Below are positions 6,458-13,328 of a stretch of DNA of 13,468 bases, piece after piece (positions within the stretch are counted from its first letter, which is position 1; each line of letters starts with the position of its first letter). The stretch covers positions 1-13,468 of the forward strand of contig JBBSEZ010000273.1 in the NCBI GenBank assembly GCA_038239195.1, in the 5' to 3' direction. A model generated the notes under the pieces. It had not been told where the DNA came from. It did no database searches and saw nothing but the letters and a program-made list of their open reading frames with translations. A program made the position numbers and the translations under genes. This stretch comes from JBBSEZ01 sp038239195. Lineage in GTDB: Bacteria > Planctomycetota > Planctomycetia > Gemmatales > Gemmataceae.

Positions 6458-7885
6458 TCACTTCCCATTCGTCGTCGCCTTGCCCTTCAGCGCCCCCTCG
6501 ACCGCCTGCATGAGGCCCGCGAGCATCCCCGTCAGCGCCGCGGCGCCGTCGCCGTTGACGCTGATCGACCGCAGTTCCTCGGGCTTCGGCAATGCCGCGG
6601 CGATCTCCGGGAGGCGCGCCACCAGCTGCGCCTTGACGTGCTGCTCCGACAGGTCGTTCTCCACCGCCCGCTGCTGCCCGTACAGCGCCAGGTCGCGCTC
6701 CTTGCGGGCCGATTCGCCCGCGTGAACGAGGTTGTCCCTCTCAACCGTCGCCGCCGCCTGCGCCTTCGCCAGCTCGGCCCGCGCGGTCTCCAGTTCGACC
6801 TGGCGGCGTGTCGCCTCCAGCTCGCGCCCCGCGGCGCGCGCCGCCAGCTCGTGCTCCTGAAGGGCCAGTTCCTCGTCCGCCGCGGCGCGCGCCTTCTGCG
6901 CCGACTGCTCGACCTGGTGGCGGCGCTCCTTCTCGGCCTGCTCGCGGTCGTACGCCTCGCGCTCCTGCCGCGCCCGTAACAGGGCCAGGGCCTGCGCCGT
7001 CTCCAGTTCGGTCGTTTCGCGCTCGTGGCGGTTGACCAGCTCGCGGCGGGCGATCTGCTCCTCGGCCTCCAGCTCGGCCATGCGCGCCAGGCGGGCGCGC
7101 TCGGCGCGGAACGGCTTCTGCAAGTTCTCCCACAGGGCCCGCGAGCTGACCACGGCCTCCTTGATCTGCACGGTGACGATCTTCAGCCCCAGCCCCGAGG
7201 AGCGCTCGCCGTCGCGGCTGCCCTCGGCCACCGCCCGCAGCCGGGTCGTCAGCTCCTCGATGATCGGCTGCTTGTCGGCCAGCACCGCGTCGATGCCCAT
7301 TGTGGCGACCTTGTCCTTGATGGCCGCCTCCGCCTGCTCGCGCAGCTGCACGTTGACGATGCGCATCGGGTCGGTCGGGTCGGAGAAGTCCAGCTTGCGG
7401 TAGGCCGTCTGGACGTCGTCCACGATCCACTGCACGTACCCCTGCACGAGGATGCCCTGGCGCTCGGCGCAGATGCAGCGGGCATTGATGAGGAGCGTCT
7501 GCACCGCGGCCGGGATGACCAGGAAGGCGTCCGTGGCGGGGTCGTAGCGGAACGACACGCCCAGGCCGACATGCAACGGCTCGGCGTGCCCGCGCCGGGT
7601 GTGGACGACGTAGACGTTGGGAGGGACGACGACGGTTTTCCAACGCCAGAAGCCCGTGATGCGATAGTCCACGGCAGCGCCCCCACGGCCGTAAGGGGCA
7701 CCTTCCTCCTCGTCTTCCAGCCCCTTGATGCCGGCCTTGAATTCGATCAAGCCCTTGCCCAGAGAGCGCGGCATTGCTCCCGCGGCCTGGGGGGCCGCCA
7801 GGGGCGCTTTGTTCCGCTGGCGCAACTCGCCCTCGACCTGCGCCTGCTCCTGCAAAACCTGCTTGAGATAGTCGTTCGATTCCAT
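6458..7885 (-). CDS. SPFH/band 7 (flotillin-like) domain protein with long coiled coil
   Basis: A 475-residue protein with an SPFH domain at about 85-275 (VVVPPNVYVVHTRRG near 85-99, then an alternating beta/alpha pattern). A charged coiled coil rich in Glu, Arg, Ala and Gln covers about 255-430. The C-terminal segment (LPEIAAALPKPEEL, then a Gly/Ala helix) recalls flotillin tails. SPFH proteins oligomerise on membranes and organise microdomains or protease complexes. Unlike most, it has no N-terminal membrane anchor; the first 80 residues are polar, so membrane contact would be peripheral or through partners. I choose the ATG at 7885 because GGAGG lies 7 nt upstream; a GTG at 7909 would add 8 residues with no better site. 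It sits 48 nt after the serine hydrolase gene and 47 nt before DUF4058 copy 1. No NfeD-type protease partner is next to it. Confidence 0.88.
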   Translation of the reverse strand: MESNDYLKQVLQEQAQVEGELRQRNKAPLAAPQAAGAMPRSLGKGLIEFKAGIKGLEDEEEGAPYGRGGAAVDYRITGFWRWKTVVVPPNVYVVHTRRGHAEPLHVGLGVSFRYDPATDAFLVIPAAVQTLLINARCICAERQGILVQGYVQWIVDDVQTAYRKLDFSDPTDPMRIVNVQLREQAEAAIKDKVATMGIDAVLADKQPIIEELTTRLRAVAEGSRDGERSSGLGLKIVTVQIKEAVVSSRALWENLQKPFRAERARLARMAELEAEEQIARRELVNRHERETTELETAQALALLRARQEREAYDREQAEKERRHQVEQSAQKARAAADEELALQEHELAARAAGRELEATRRQVELETARAELAKAQAAATVERDNLVHAGESARKERDLALYGQQRAVENDLSEQHVKAQLVARLPEIAAALPKPEELRSISVNGDGAAALTGMLAGLMQAVEGALKGKATTNGK

Positions 7886-7933
7886 CTTCCGCCCTCCCCG
7901 GTGAGCCACGTTGAGAAGGGGCGTCCTGCCGGG

Positions 7934-9235
7934 TCAGCGATACATCGAAAAGAGATCGTGTTTGGGCCAGACCGTGACGGCGTCGGCGGCCTCGTGCATC
8001 TTACCGTCGATCAGGCCGGCGGGCTGTTCTTTCTTCATGCCGGCCGAACTGTTGAACAGCACCGCCCAGCACAGCCCGTCGGCTCGGCGCACCAGCAAGG
8101 TGGACGTGCCCGGCAGCAGGCCATCGTGCCAGGCGTTGCGCGCCTTTTTGCCGTAGGGGCGCACCGACCAGCCGCAGCCGTAATAGGCGTCGCGGACCTT
8201 GCCGCCCTTGTCGTGCCCGATGGCGCCGGCCGGCGGGGCGAACATGCGCTCGACGCTGGCCCGCGTGAGCACCCTGCTCTTCTCCGGCCGGTCCCAGGCG
8301 GACCCGAAGCGCACCAGGTCGATGGCCGAGCCGATCCAACCGCCGTGGGCGTCGAGGGACTCCTGGTTCCAGGTGCCGTAGGGCTCGGGCACCTTCTTGC
8401 CGACCGGGGGCACGACGGAGGTGCCCACGTTGTCCTTGTCGAAAAAGTAATATCTCACCTCGCCCGGCGCTCGCTGCGCCGCCAGCGAACGGCCGATGCG
8501 CACGTGCCGGGCCCCCAAAGGGATCAAGACGTGCTGCTGGACGTAGCGCTCGTAGGGCTGGCCGCTCGCCTTTTCGATGACCCGGCCGAGGACGCAGTAG
8601 CCGAAGTTGGAGTAGACGTAGCGCTCGCCCGGGGCGAAGTCGAGGGGCCGGCCCCACGTGAACCGGATGACGTCGGTCGCGGTCACGGGCGCCTTCTTGC
8701 CGAGCGCTTCGGCGACGCCGAAGTCGTAGAACATCGGGTCGAACGTCTTGTCGCGGTCCCACCCGGCCGTGTGCTGTAGGCAGTGCAGCACCGTCACCTT
8801 CTTGAGCCGCGGGTCGAGCTTCTTCCCTTTCGGCAGGTGCGGGGCGATCTTCAACAGCTCGAACGGCCGATCGGTCAGCTTGAGCTTGCCCTGCTGCACA
8901 AGGTGGAGGATGGCGACAGCGGTGATCGGCTTGGAGACGCTGGCGAGGCGAAAGAGCGAGGTCGGCTGGACGGGCTCTTTCTTCTCGCGGTCGGCGTGCC
9001 CGAAGCCGCGCGCGTAGACGAGCCGCCCGTCCTTGGTGACGGCGACGGCGGCGCCGGGGAGGCCCCTCTCGGCGAGGAACTTCGTCATCGTGCGGTCGAA
9101 GGAGGTCAGTTCCGGCACGGCCTTGCCGGTGACGGGGACGTCGGCCGGCCGGGCCGGCTTCTGCCCCAGGGCCGCCAGCGCCGCCAAGAGACTAGCCAGC
9201 GGGCCGAGCCCCCAGATCAGGCGCATGCGGTTCAT
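7934..9235 (-). CDS. Secreted serine hydrolase, beta-lactamase/transpeptidase fold
   Basis: 433 residues of the class C beta-lactamase/esterase family. An N-terminal signal peptide (hydrophobic stretch about 7-24, positive MNRMR before it) sends it across the inner membrane, with possible cleavage near residue 24. The SxxK motif is SVSK at 99-102 (nucleophile Ser99, Lys102), the second motif is YSN at 208-210, and HDG at 370-372 takes the place of the KTG box. Such enzymes act as DD-peptidases, esterases or peptidases; HxG favours an esterase or peptidase over an antibiotic-degrading lactamase. All catalytic residues are present. The start ATG has AGGAG about 11 nt upstream, and another ATG lies three codons inside. 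It heads the probable operon with the SPFH and DUF4058 genes. A broken partial copy lies about 2 kb away at 10910-11199. Confidence 0.9.
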   Translation of the reverse strand: MNRMRLIWGLGPLASLLAALAALGQKPARPADVPVTGKAVPELTSFDRTMTKFLAERGLPGAAVAVTKDGRLVYARGFGHADREKKEPVQPTSLFRLASVSKPITAVAILHLVQQGKLKLTDRPFELLKIAPHLPKGKKLDPRLKKVTVLHCLQHTAGWDRDKTFDPMFYDFGVAEALGKKAPVTATDVIRFTWGRPLDFAPGERYVYSNFGYCVLGRVIEKASGQPYERYVQQHVLIPLGARHVRIGRSLAAQRAPGEVRYYFFDKDNVGTSVVPPVGKKVPEPYGTWNQESLDAHGGWIGSAIDLVRFGSAWDRPEKSRVLTRASVERMFAPPAGAIGHDKGGKVRDAYYGCGWSVRPYGKKARNAWHDGLLPGTSTLLVRRADGLCWAVLFNSSAGMKKEQPAGLIDGKMHEAADAVTVWPKHDLFSMYR

Positions 9236-9282
9236 CGTTGCTTCTTCTCCTGCAAGACCTGGCCCTGGCGCGGAACGGAGTG

Positions 9283-9307
9283 GTGCCTGTCACTGTAGCA
9301 CAGGCAC
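9283..9307. promoter_or_regulatory. Inverted repeat upstream of the serine hydrolase gene
   Basis: GTGCCTGT (9283-9290) and ACAGGCAC (9300-9307) form a perfect 8-bp inverted repeat with a 9-nt centre, about 50-70 nt upstream of the serine hydrolase ATG. On the minus strand TACAGT (9292-9297) in the centre could act as a -10. The block TAC(A/G)GTGACAGGCAC is kept in the broken copy's leader (near 11237-11251), but the distal half of the repeat is not. It may be an operator or a leader hairpin. Confidence 0.4.
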
Positions 9308-9463
9308 GGCGCGCAGACACCCCGTAGGATACGCGGCCCTCCTGTCCGGCCGTGGGGCAGAGCAGGTCATCCGAGTCACGCGATCAATAGGGCTTGGCGG
9401 CGAGCACGCGACTTTCGCTCTCCAAGTCCTTGCGGAACAGGCGCTTGTGCCCGCGCAAGGGAG

Positions 9464-9487
9464 TCACGTGGTCACGTGCTCACGTGG
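9464..9487. repeat. Triple 8-nt tandem repeat TCACGTGN
   Basis: TCACGTG occurs at 9464-9470, 9472-9478 and 9480-9486, each containing the palindrome CACGTG at an exact 8-nt period. The sequence around it is not repetitive. It could be a cluster of binding sites for a small dimeric regulator, but no flanking gene starts here, and the spacing is less than one helical turn. Confidence 0.6.
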
Positions 9488-9556
9488 CCCCCCTGACCGA
9501 GTGGTTCTTTGGCGCGGCACGCAAACGTCCCTTCTCTGGCCTGCGCGAGGGGAGGG

Positions 9557-9574
9557 CCGGGAGGGCCCTCCCGG
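9557..9574. repeat. Perfect 18-nt palindrome
   Basis: CCGGGAGGG is followed at once by its complement CCCTCCCGG. The central AGGGCCCT also occurs in the loop region of the hairpin before korA (2007-2014). There is no T-tract, so terminator function is not supported. Confidence 0.5.
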
Positions 9575-9997
9575 AGGCCGCTTCGCCTGGAGAGAGAAAG
9601 TCAGGAATAACGTCGCGCGTCGCTTATCCTCCTCTTGCAATTCCGCCCCCGCGCGGTTGGGATCCTTCTGGGTTGCGCGAACGCCGCACTCATTTGGTGA
9701 GCGGAAGGGGAATGTGCCAGACTTTCGCGCGCCCGCCCAGCGCCCCCGCCGCGTGGCGCCTGGGTGCCAAAGGAGAGAGGCGCTTGGCGACCGCATGAAT
9801 GAGTTGAGGGCTTCGGCGACGTTGTACGCCCTTCGCCCGATCGTCCTGTGGGCCCTGAAGATCGCACGGTTCGACGCTCCCGCCAACGTCGATGACCTCG
9901 GGAGCAACGCCAACGCCCGGCAACAGGGGAGCGAGCCGATCGGCGAAGTCCTTCGCCGAAGCCGTCCAACGCCTCGACGCTTTTCTAAGCTAAAGCG

Positions 9998-10029
9998 GAG
10001 CGGGTTAGTCGCAGTTCCGCAACCCGCTC
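9998..10029 (-). terminator. Possible terminator hairpin downstream of DUF4058 copy 2
   Basis: GAGCGGGTT (9998-10006) and AACCCGCTC (10021-10029) form a perfect 9-bp stem with a 14-nt loop, about 48 nt past the stop codon of the minus-strand DUF4058 gene. On that strand the stem is followed by CGCTTTAGCTTAG, which is T-rich but not a proper T-run, so factor-independent termination would be weak. Confidence 0.4.
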
Positions 10030-10076
10030 GCCAACTTCTCTGGAGAGGCGCGATCCGGGGCCACGGGCGACCATCG

Positions 10077-10829
10077 CTACTCGGCGTCGGGCTCCGGCAT
10101 CACGCCGGTCTCGACGGCCACGCGCAACTCCTCCGGGCTGGCGTCCCAGGTCGCCCGGTACGTCGGCTCGAGCGGCACCTTGACGTGCAGGGCCGACGCC
10201 ACGAACAACGGCATGTCTCGCATCTCGTCCCCGACGCCGACCGGCTCGACGTAGGCCACGCGCTCGTCCCCCATCTTGTACGAGGCGAGGAGCCGGTCCT
10301 TCCCTTCGGGGAAGGCGAAGTCTTCGTCGGTGATCTCGTCCCAGATGACCTTGTGCAGGCCGAACGGGTCGCGCCGCGTGGGGGGGAAGAGATCGACGAT
10401 CAAGACGTGAATCCCCACCCGGAAGAAGTCGATGGTCTTCTCGACGAAGTCGCGCAGGGCGGCGCGACCATCCTTGTTCCCCGGCGAGACGACCTCGATC
10501 ACCGCGACGATCTGACCCAGGTGGTGCCGCACGACGACCCGATTCGCCCGGACGGAGTAGATTTCCCGGGTGGTCCGGCGCACGATCCGCGTGATTGGTT
10601 CTTCCACGGTCGCCACACTACCGCCGCCTCCCCCTCCCGACCGCGGCCCTGATCTCCGTTCCAGCGCCAGGACGTCCGCTTCCCTGGGACCGGCCCGCTG
10701 CTCCACCAGGGCGGACAGCCCTTTGGGCAGCAGCCCTCGATTCAGGGCCCGGGCGATTTCGATCGACCAGTCCTGATGAAAATGGTGAAACAGGCCGGCG
10801 GGCACTCGGCCCCAATCGTGGATCGGCAT
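10077..10829 (-). CDS. DUF4058 family protein (copy 2)
   Basis: 250 residues starting MPIHDWGRVPAGLFHHFHQDW, a typical opening of the planctomycete DUF4058 group; function unknown. Conserved positions match copy 1: ADV at 51-53 (Asp52), AVIEVVSPGNKD at 109-120 (Glu112, Asn118, Lys119), Lys131, and HVLIVDLF near 141-148. A Gly run sits at 65-70, between the ADV strand and the core. The C-terminus has LEPTY (220-224) and a further tail of about 25 residues. The ATG at 10829 has GGAGGG 7 nt upstream; the frame stays open 15 more codons, but that would reach almost to the -10. A TATAAT lies 44 nt upstream. The two copies are clearly related in the core but otherwise diverged, so they are old paralogues. 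It stands alone on the minus strand, downstream of the broken serine hydrolase copy. Confidence 0.85.
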   Translation of the reverse strand: MPIHDWGRVPAGLFHHFHQDWSIEIARALNRGLLPKGLSALVEQRAGPREADVLALERRSGPRSGGGGGGSVATVEEPITRIVRRTTREIYSVRANRVVVRHHLGQIVAVIEVVSPGNKDGRAALRDFVEKTIDFFRVGIHVLIVDLFPPTRRDPFGLHKVIWDEITDEDFAFPEGKDRLLASYKMGDERVAYVEPVGVGDEMRDMPLFVASALHVKVPLEPTYRATWDASPEELRVAVETGVMPEPDAE

Positions 10830-10872
10830 GGCTTGGCCCTCCGCACTAACTTTCGACGAAGTTCTGCGGATC

Positions 10873-10878
10873 ATTATA
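10873..10878 (-). promoter_or_regulatory. Consensus -10 element TATAAT for DUF4058 copy 2
   Basis: A perfect TATAAT on the minus strand, 44 nt upstream of the chosen ATG, is in a GC-rich setting where it is unlikely by chance. No TTGACA-like -35 is found 16-18 nt upstream; the bases there are GC-only. The duplicated serine hydrolase fragment ends at 10910, only about 30 nt upstream of the -10. Confidence 0.45.
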
Positions 10879-10909
10879 GTGGATGGCCGCCCCGCCGCCG
10901 GCCTCGTAA

Positions 10910-11199
10910 GGCGAGGCGGAAGAGCGAGGTCGGCTGGACGGGCTCTTTCTTCTCGCGGTCGGCGTGCCCGAAGCCGCGCGCGTAGACGAGCCGTCCGTCC
11001 TTGGTGACGGCGACGGCGGCGCCGGAGAGGCCCTTCTCGGCGAGGAACTTCGTCATCGTGCGGTCGAAGGAGGCCAGCTCCGGCACGGCCTTGCCGGTGA
11101 GGGGGACGTCGGCCGGGCCGGCTTCTGTCCCAAGGCCGCCAGCGCCGCCAGCAGTCCGGTCAGCGGGCCGAGCCCCCAGATCAGGCGCATGCGGTTCAT
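10910..11199 (-). pseudogene. Truncated, frameshifted 5' copy of the serine hydrolase gene
   Basis: This segment matches 8942-9235 of the intact serine hydrolase gene with about 16 substitutions and one 4-nt deletion over about 290 nt (about 94% identity by eye). It keeps the ATG, the signal peptide (MNRMRLIWGLGPL) and the N-terminal domain up to FRLA, and breaks off exactly before the SxxK motif, so no catalytic residue remains. The deletion (near 11111-11120) falls in a GGCC-rich run just after the signal peptide and shifts the frame. The remaining downstream frame reads through PELASFDRTMTKFL and ends in unrelated sequence at 10874. Weaker similarity continues into the leader to about 11251. 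It lies in the same orientation as the intact gene, about 2 kb away, and no transposase or terminal repeat is seen. Confidence 0.9.
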
Positions 11200-11341
11200 C
11201 GTGGCTTGTTCTCTGTTCGAGGCCGGGAACGAACTTGTGCCTGTCACCGTATCAGAGCTGCGGATCGCGTGCAGCGCCCTCCTGCGCCAAGCGCCTCGCT
11301 TGTCGTCGCCTGTGGGTGGCCCTCACCTCAAGGAGAAGGCC

Positions 11342-11363
11342 CGCCAAGCGAGAACGCTTGGCG
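11342..11363. repeat. Short perfect hairpin with AGAA loop
   Basis: CGCCAAGCG (11342-11350) and CGCTTGGCG (11355-11363) form a perfect 9-bp stem around AGAA. A smaller hairpin with the same core (CAAGCG...CGCTTG) lies at 11288-11302. The pair sits in a gap, possibly marking the end of an older transcript. No T-tract follows on either strand. Confidence 0.45.
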
Positions 11364-11473
11364 CCACGAGAAATTCCGCGCCCGGCGCGGTCCGTCGCGA
11401 GCGCTTGCAACGTCTGTAGGAAAGAGAGTGGCGCCGCGGCCGATTCGTCTCTCGTTCCCCGCCTCCCCGGCCC

Positions 11474-11502
11474 TTCGCAGCGGCGCCTGGTTTCGCTAGA
11501 AT
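11474..11502 (+). promoter_or_regulatory. Putative promoter of the HEAT-repeat gene
   Basis: TTCGCA (11474-11479, four of six consensus bases) is separated by exactly 17 nt from TAGAAT (11497-11502, five of six), 79 nt upstream of the ATG at 11582. The strand and distance are right, and it is the best match in this gap. Confidence 0.5.
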
Positions 11503-11581
11503 CTCCCCCTGTTACGGCCATCCTCCGGAGCAGAGGCGCTCCACGGCAGGGAGGCCGGGCCCCCAACCCGCGGGAAGCCTC

Positions 11582-13261
11582 ATGCCAATCAAGGCCGTCT
11601 GCCCGAACTGCGACACCGCCTACGCCCTCCCCGAGGAGAAGCTCGGCAAGAGCGTTCGTTGCCGCGAGTGCGAAAAGACCTTCGTCGTCGAGGAGCAGGG
11701 CGCCGACGAGCGCGTGCGCTCCGTCCCCGAGGAAGTGCGCGCCAGCCGCGCCGCTGCCGCCGGCAAGAAGCGCCGGCCCCGCGACGAGGACGAGGAAGAC
11801 GATCGGCCGCGCCAGCGCGGCCGAGACGAAGAAGACGAGGAAGACGAGGGCGCGGGCCGCAAGAAGAAACGCTCCATCTTGCCGATGCTGCTGCTCGGCG
11901 GCGGCGCCCTGCTGTTCCTGGGCTGCGGCGGGGCCGGCGCGCTCGGCTACTACGTCTACACCAAAGCAACCGAGAAGGCCACCGCCACCGTCGCGAGCTA
12001 CACGCCCCCACCCGGCGACCCCTTCGCGGACACGTTCAAAGAGCAGCCCAAGAAGGAAGAACCCAAGAAAGAAGAGACCAAGAAGGAAGAGCCTGAGCCC
12101 GTCAAGCCCAAGGAGCCCGAGCCGGTCAAGCCCAAGGAGCCCGAGCCCGTCAAGCCCAAGGAGCCCGAGCCCGTCAAGCCCAAGGAGCCCGAGCCGACCA
12201 CGCCGCGCGACCTCGACGAGGCCCTGGCCTGGCTCGAGGAGAGCAAGATGGAGCGGCAGAAGGCCGCCCTCACCTGGCTGAGCACGGCCCCCGTCGCGGA
12301 GGCGCGCCGTAGCGAGGTGGCCAAGGCGCTCGACCCGCTCCTCGAAGACGCCGAAGTGCGGAAGCCCGCCCTGCCCGCTCTGCGGCCCTGGGCCACCAAG
12401 GACAACGTCCCCACGCTCCTCAAGCTGGTCGAGGACACCAGCCCCCTCGTGTGGCGGCCGTCGATGGAAATCCTCGGCAAGATCCAGGACGAGCGCGCCG
12501 CCGAGCCGCTGGCCAAACAGTTGCTCGACAATTTCCGCAACGGCACGGCCGAGTCGGCGCTGCGCGACCTGGGGCGCACGGCGGGCGAGAAGGAGGTGCT
12601 GAAGTACCTCTACCACAAGAACGCGACCGCGCGCAACGCGGCGGGGCGACTGGCGCGCAACTACGCCATCCCCGACGGCGCCCTCGTCGATCAGGCCGTC
12701 AAGGCCCTCGTCGATGCCGACGCCGACACGCGCCGCTTCGCCGCCGAGGACCTGAGCCGCCGCAAGCTCGTGGCGGACAAGCAGGCCGACGTGTCCAGCG
12801 CCCTGGACAAGGTGGTGCTCGACCCGGACCAGGCGACGCGCCGGGCGGGCATGCAAGCAATGAACACCTGGGGTGGCCCCGACAACGTCAAGGGCATCGT
12901 CGAGGCGATGGTGAAGTATCGCGAGACGCGCGGCCAGGGCATCCCCCTGCTCGGCAAGTTCAAGGGCCCACTGGCCATCACCGCCTTGATCGAGTTGCTC
13001 GGCGCGGGGCTGGGGGAACGGCGAGCCGCGAGCCAGGCGCTGAAACAGGTCGGCAAGGAGGCCGAGCCCATCCTCTTGAAAACGATGCCCAAGGTGCGCG
13101 ACAAGGCCATGCTCCGCGAGATGATCGGCATTCTGGGGACGGTCGGCACCAAGGCCAGCCTCCCCCGCCTCAACACGATTCGGCTGGGGTATTTCAAGAC
13201 GGATCGCAACCTGTCCAACGACGCTCAGAACGCCATCGCTGCCATCAGTACCCGGCCGTGA
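11582..13261 (+). CDS. Zinc-ribbon, single-pass membrane protein with EPEPVKPK repeats and HEAT-like repeats
   Basis: 559 residues in four parts. (1) A zinc ribbon of the MJ0042 type at 1-36, with CPNC (Cys7, Cys10) and CREC (Cys27, Cys30). (2) A charged linker at about 40-97 of acidic runs and Arg/Lys, ending KKKR. (3) One membrane segment at about 99-126, rich in Leu and Gly. (4) A Lys/Glu/Pro linker with four copies of EPEPVKPK (170-201), then helical HEAT-like repeats to the end (about 212-555). By the positive-inside rule the ribbon faces the cytoplasm and the repeats face the periplasm. The layout is familiar in planctomycetes, but the function is unknown; HEAT repeats usually bind other proteins. 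The start fits the promoter at 11474-11502, although the ribosome binding site (GGGAAG) is weak. A strong hairpin follows the stop. Confidence 0.85.
   Translation: MPIKAVCPNCDTAYALPEEKLGKSVRCRECEKTFVVEEQGADERVRSVPEEVRASRAAAAGKKRRPRDEDEEDDRPRQRGRDEEDEEDEGAGRKKKRSILPMLLLGGGALLFLGCGGAGALGYYVYTKATEKATATVASYTPPPGDPFADTFKEQPKKEEPKKEETKKEEPEPVKPKEPEPVKPKEPEPVKPKEPEPVKPKEPEPTTPRDLDEALAWLEESKMERQKAALTWLSTAPVAEARRSEVAKALDPLLEDAEVRKPALPALRPWATKDNVPTLLKLVEDTSPLVWRPSMEILGKIQDERAAEPLAKQLLDNFRNGTAESALRDLGRTAGEKEVLKYLYHKNATARNAAGRLARNYAIPDGALVDQAVKALVDADADTRRFAAEDLSRRKLVADKQADVSSALDKVVLDPDQATRRAGMQAMNTWGGPDNVKGIVEAMVKYRETRGQGIPLLGKFKGPLAITALIELLGAGLGERRAASQALKQVGKEAEPILLKTMPKVRDKAMLREMIGILGTVGTKASLPRLNTIRLGYFKTDRNLSNDAQNAIAAISTRP
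12089..12184 (+). repeat. In-frame 24-nt tandem repeat (four copies)
   Basis: Four head-to-tail 24-nt units encode EPEPVKPK. Units 3 and 4 are identical in DNA, and units 1 and 2 each differ at one base. A partial fifth unit (EPEP) follows. The near-identity of synonymous sites points to recent expansion by slippage or unequal exchange. In the protein it forms an extended charged-proline spacer between the membrane and the HEAT-like domain. Confidence 0.85.
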
Positions 13262-13286
13262 CGCCCGCCTGGCGCGATGGCCCCGA

Positions 13287-13328
13287 CGAGCCCTGTCCGG
13301 CGCGCTGCCCCGCGCCGGACAGGGCTCG
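13287..13328 (+). terminator. Strong hairpin downstream of the HEAT-repeat gene
   Basis: Bases 13287-13304 pair perfectly with 13311-13328 in an 18-bp GC-rich stem with the 6-nt loop CTGCCC, starting 26 nt after the stop codon. No T-run follows (CGGCCCAGG comes next), so it is not a canonical intrinsic terminator. It may stop transcription with a factor or protect the 3' end of the mRNA. Confidence 0.5.

Larger units (their letters stand above)
9236..10076. other. Gene-poor interval of about 840 nt
   Basis: No reading frame here shows a recognisable domain, a good ribosome binding site or a convincing composition. The best candidate, a plus-strand ATG at 9795 (peptide starting MNELRASATLYALRP), has no properly spaced Shine-Dalgarno, and its frame runs on through the opposite-strand DUF4058 gene, as shadows do. 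The interval contains the leader of the serine hydrolase gene, an inverted repeat at 9283-9307, three CACGTG palindromes (9464-9486), an 18-nt palindrome (9557-9574), a 9-bp inverted repeat with a 2-nt centre at 9940-9959, and a hairpin at 9998-10029. A decayed gene cannot be excluded. Confidence 0.5.
11200..11581. other. Intergenic region between the pseudogene and the HEAT-repeat gene
   Basis: No gene is recognised. The left 50 nt are the decayed leader of the pseudogene. Two hairpins using the same CAAGCG/CGCTTG core follow, at 11288-11302 (6-bp stem, 3-nt loop) and 11342-11363 (9-bp stem, 4-nt loop). A promoter-like pair at 11474-11502 reads toward the plus-strand gene. Confidence 0.5.

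Noticed and set aside
7025..8779. Long plus-strand open frame across the SPFH and serine hydrolase genes
   Set aside because: It crosses two good minus-strand genes and their gap, and shows no recognisable motif.
9464..9487. CRISPR-like repeat array
   Set aside because: The repeats are 7 nt with a 1-nt gap, so there are no spacers, and no cas gene is present.
9795..10652. Plus-strand frame starting MNELRASATLYALRP as a possible gene
   Set aside because: It has no properly spaced ribosome binding site and no recognised domain, and it continues through the opposite-strand DUF4058 gene. I keep it only as a remote possibility.
5688..11255. A single segmental duplication giving both DUF4058/serine hydrolase pairs
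   Set aside because: The serine hydrolase copies are about 94% identical, but the DUF4058 proteins are strongly diverged and the SPFH gene is missing from the second set, so the pairs cannot come from one recent event.
10910..11255. The duplicated fragment as part of a mobile element
   Set aside because: No transposase, terminal inverted repeats or target-site duplication is visible at its edges.
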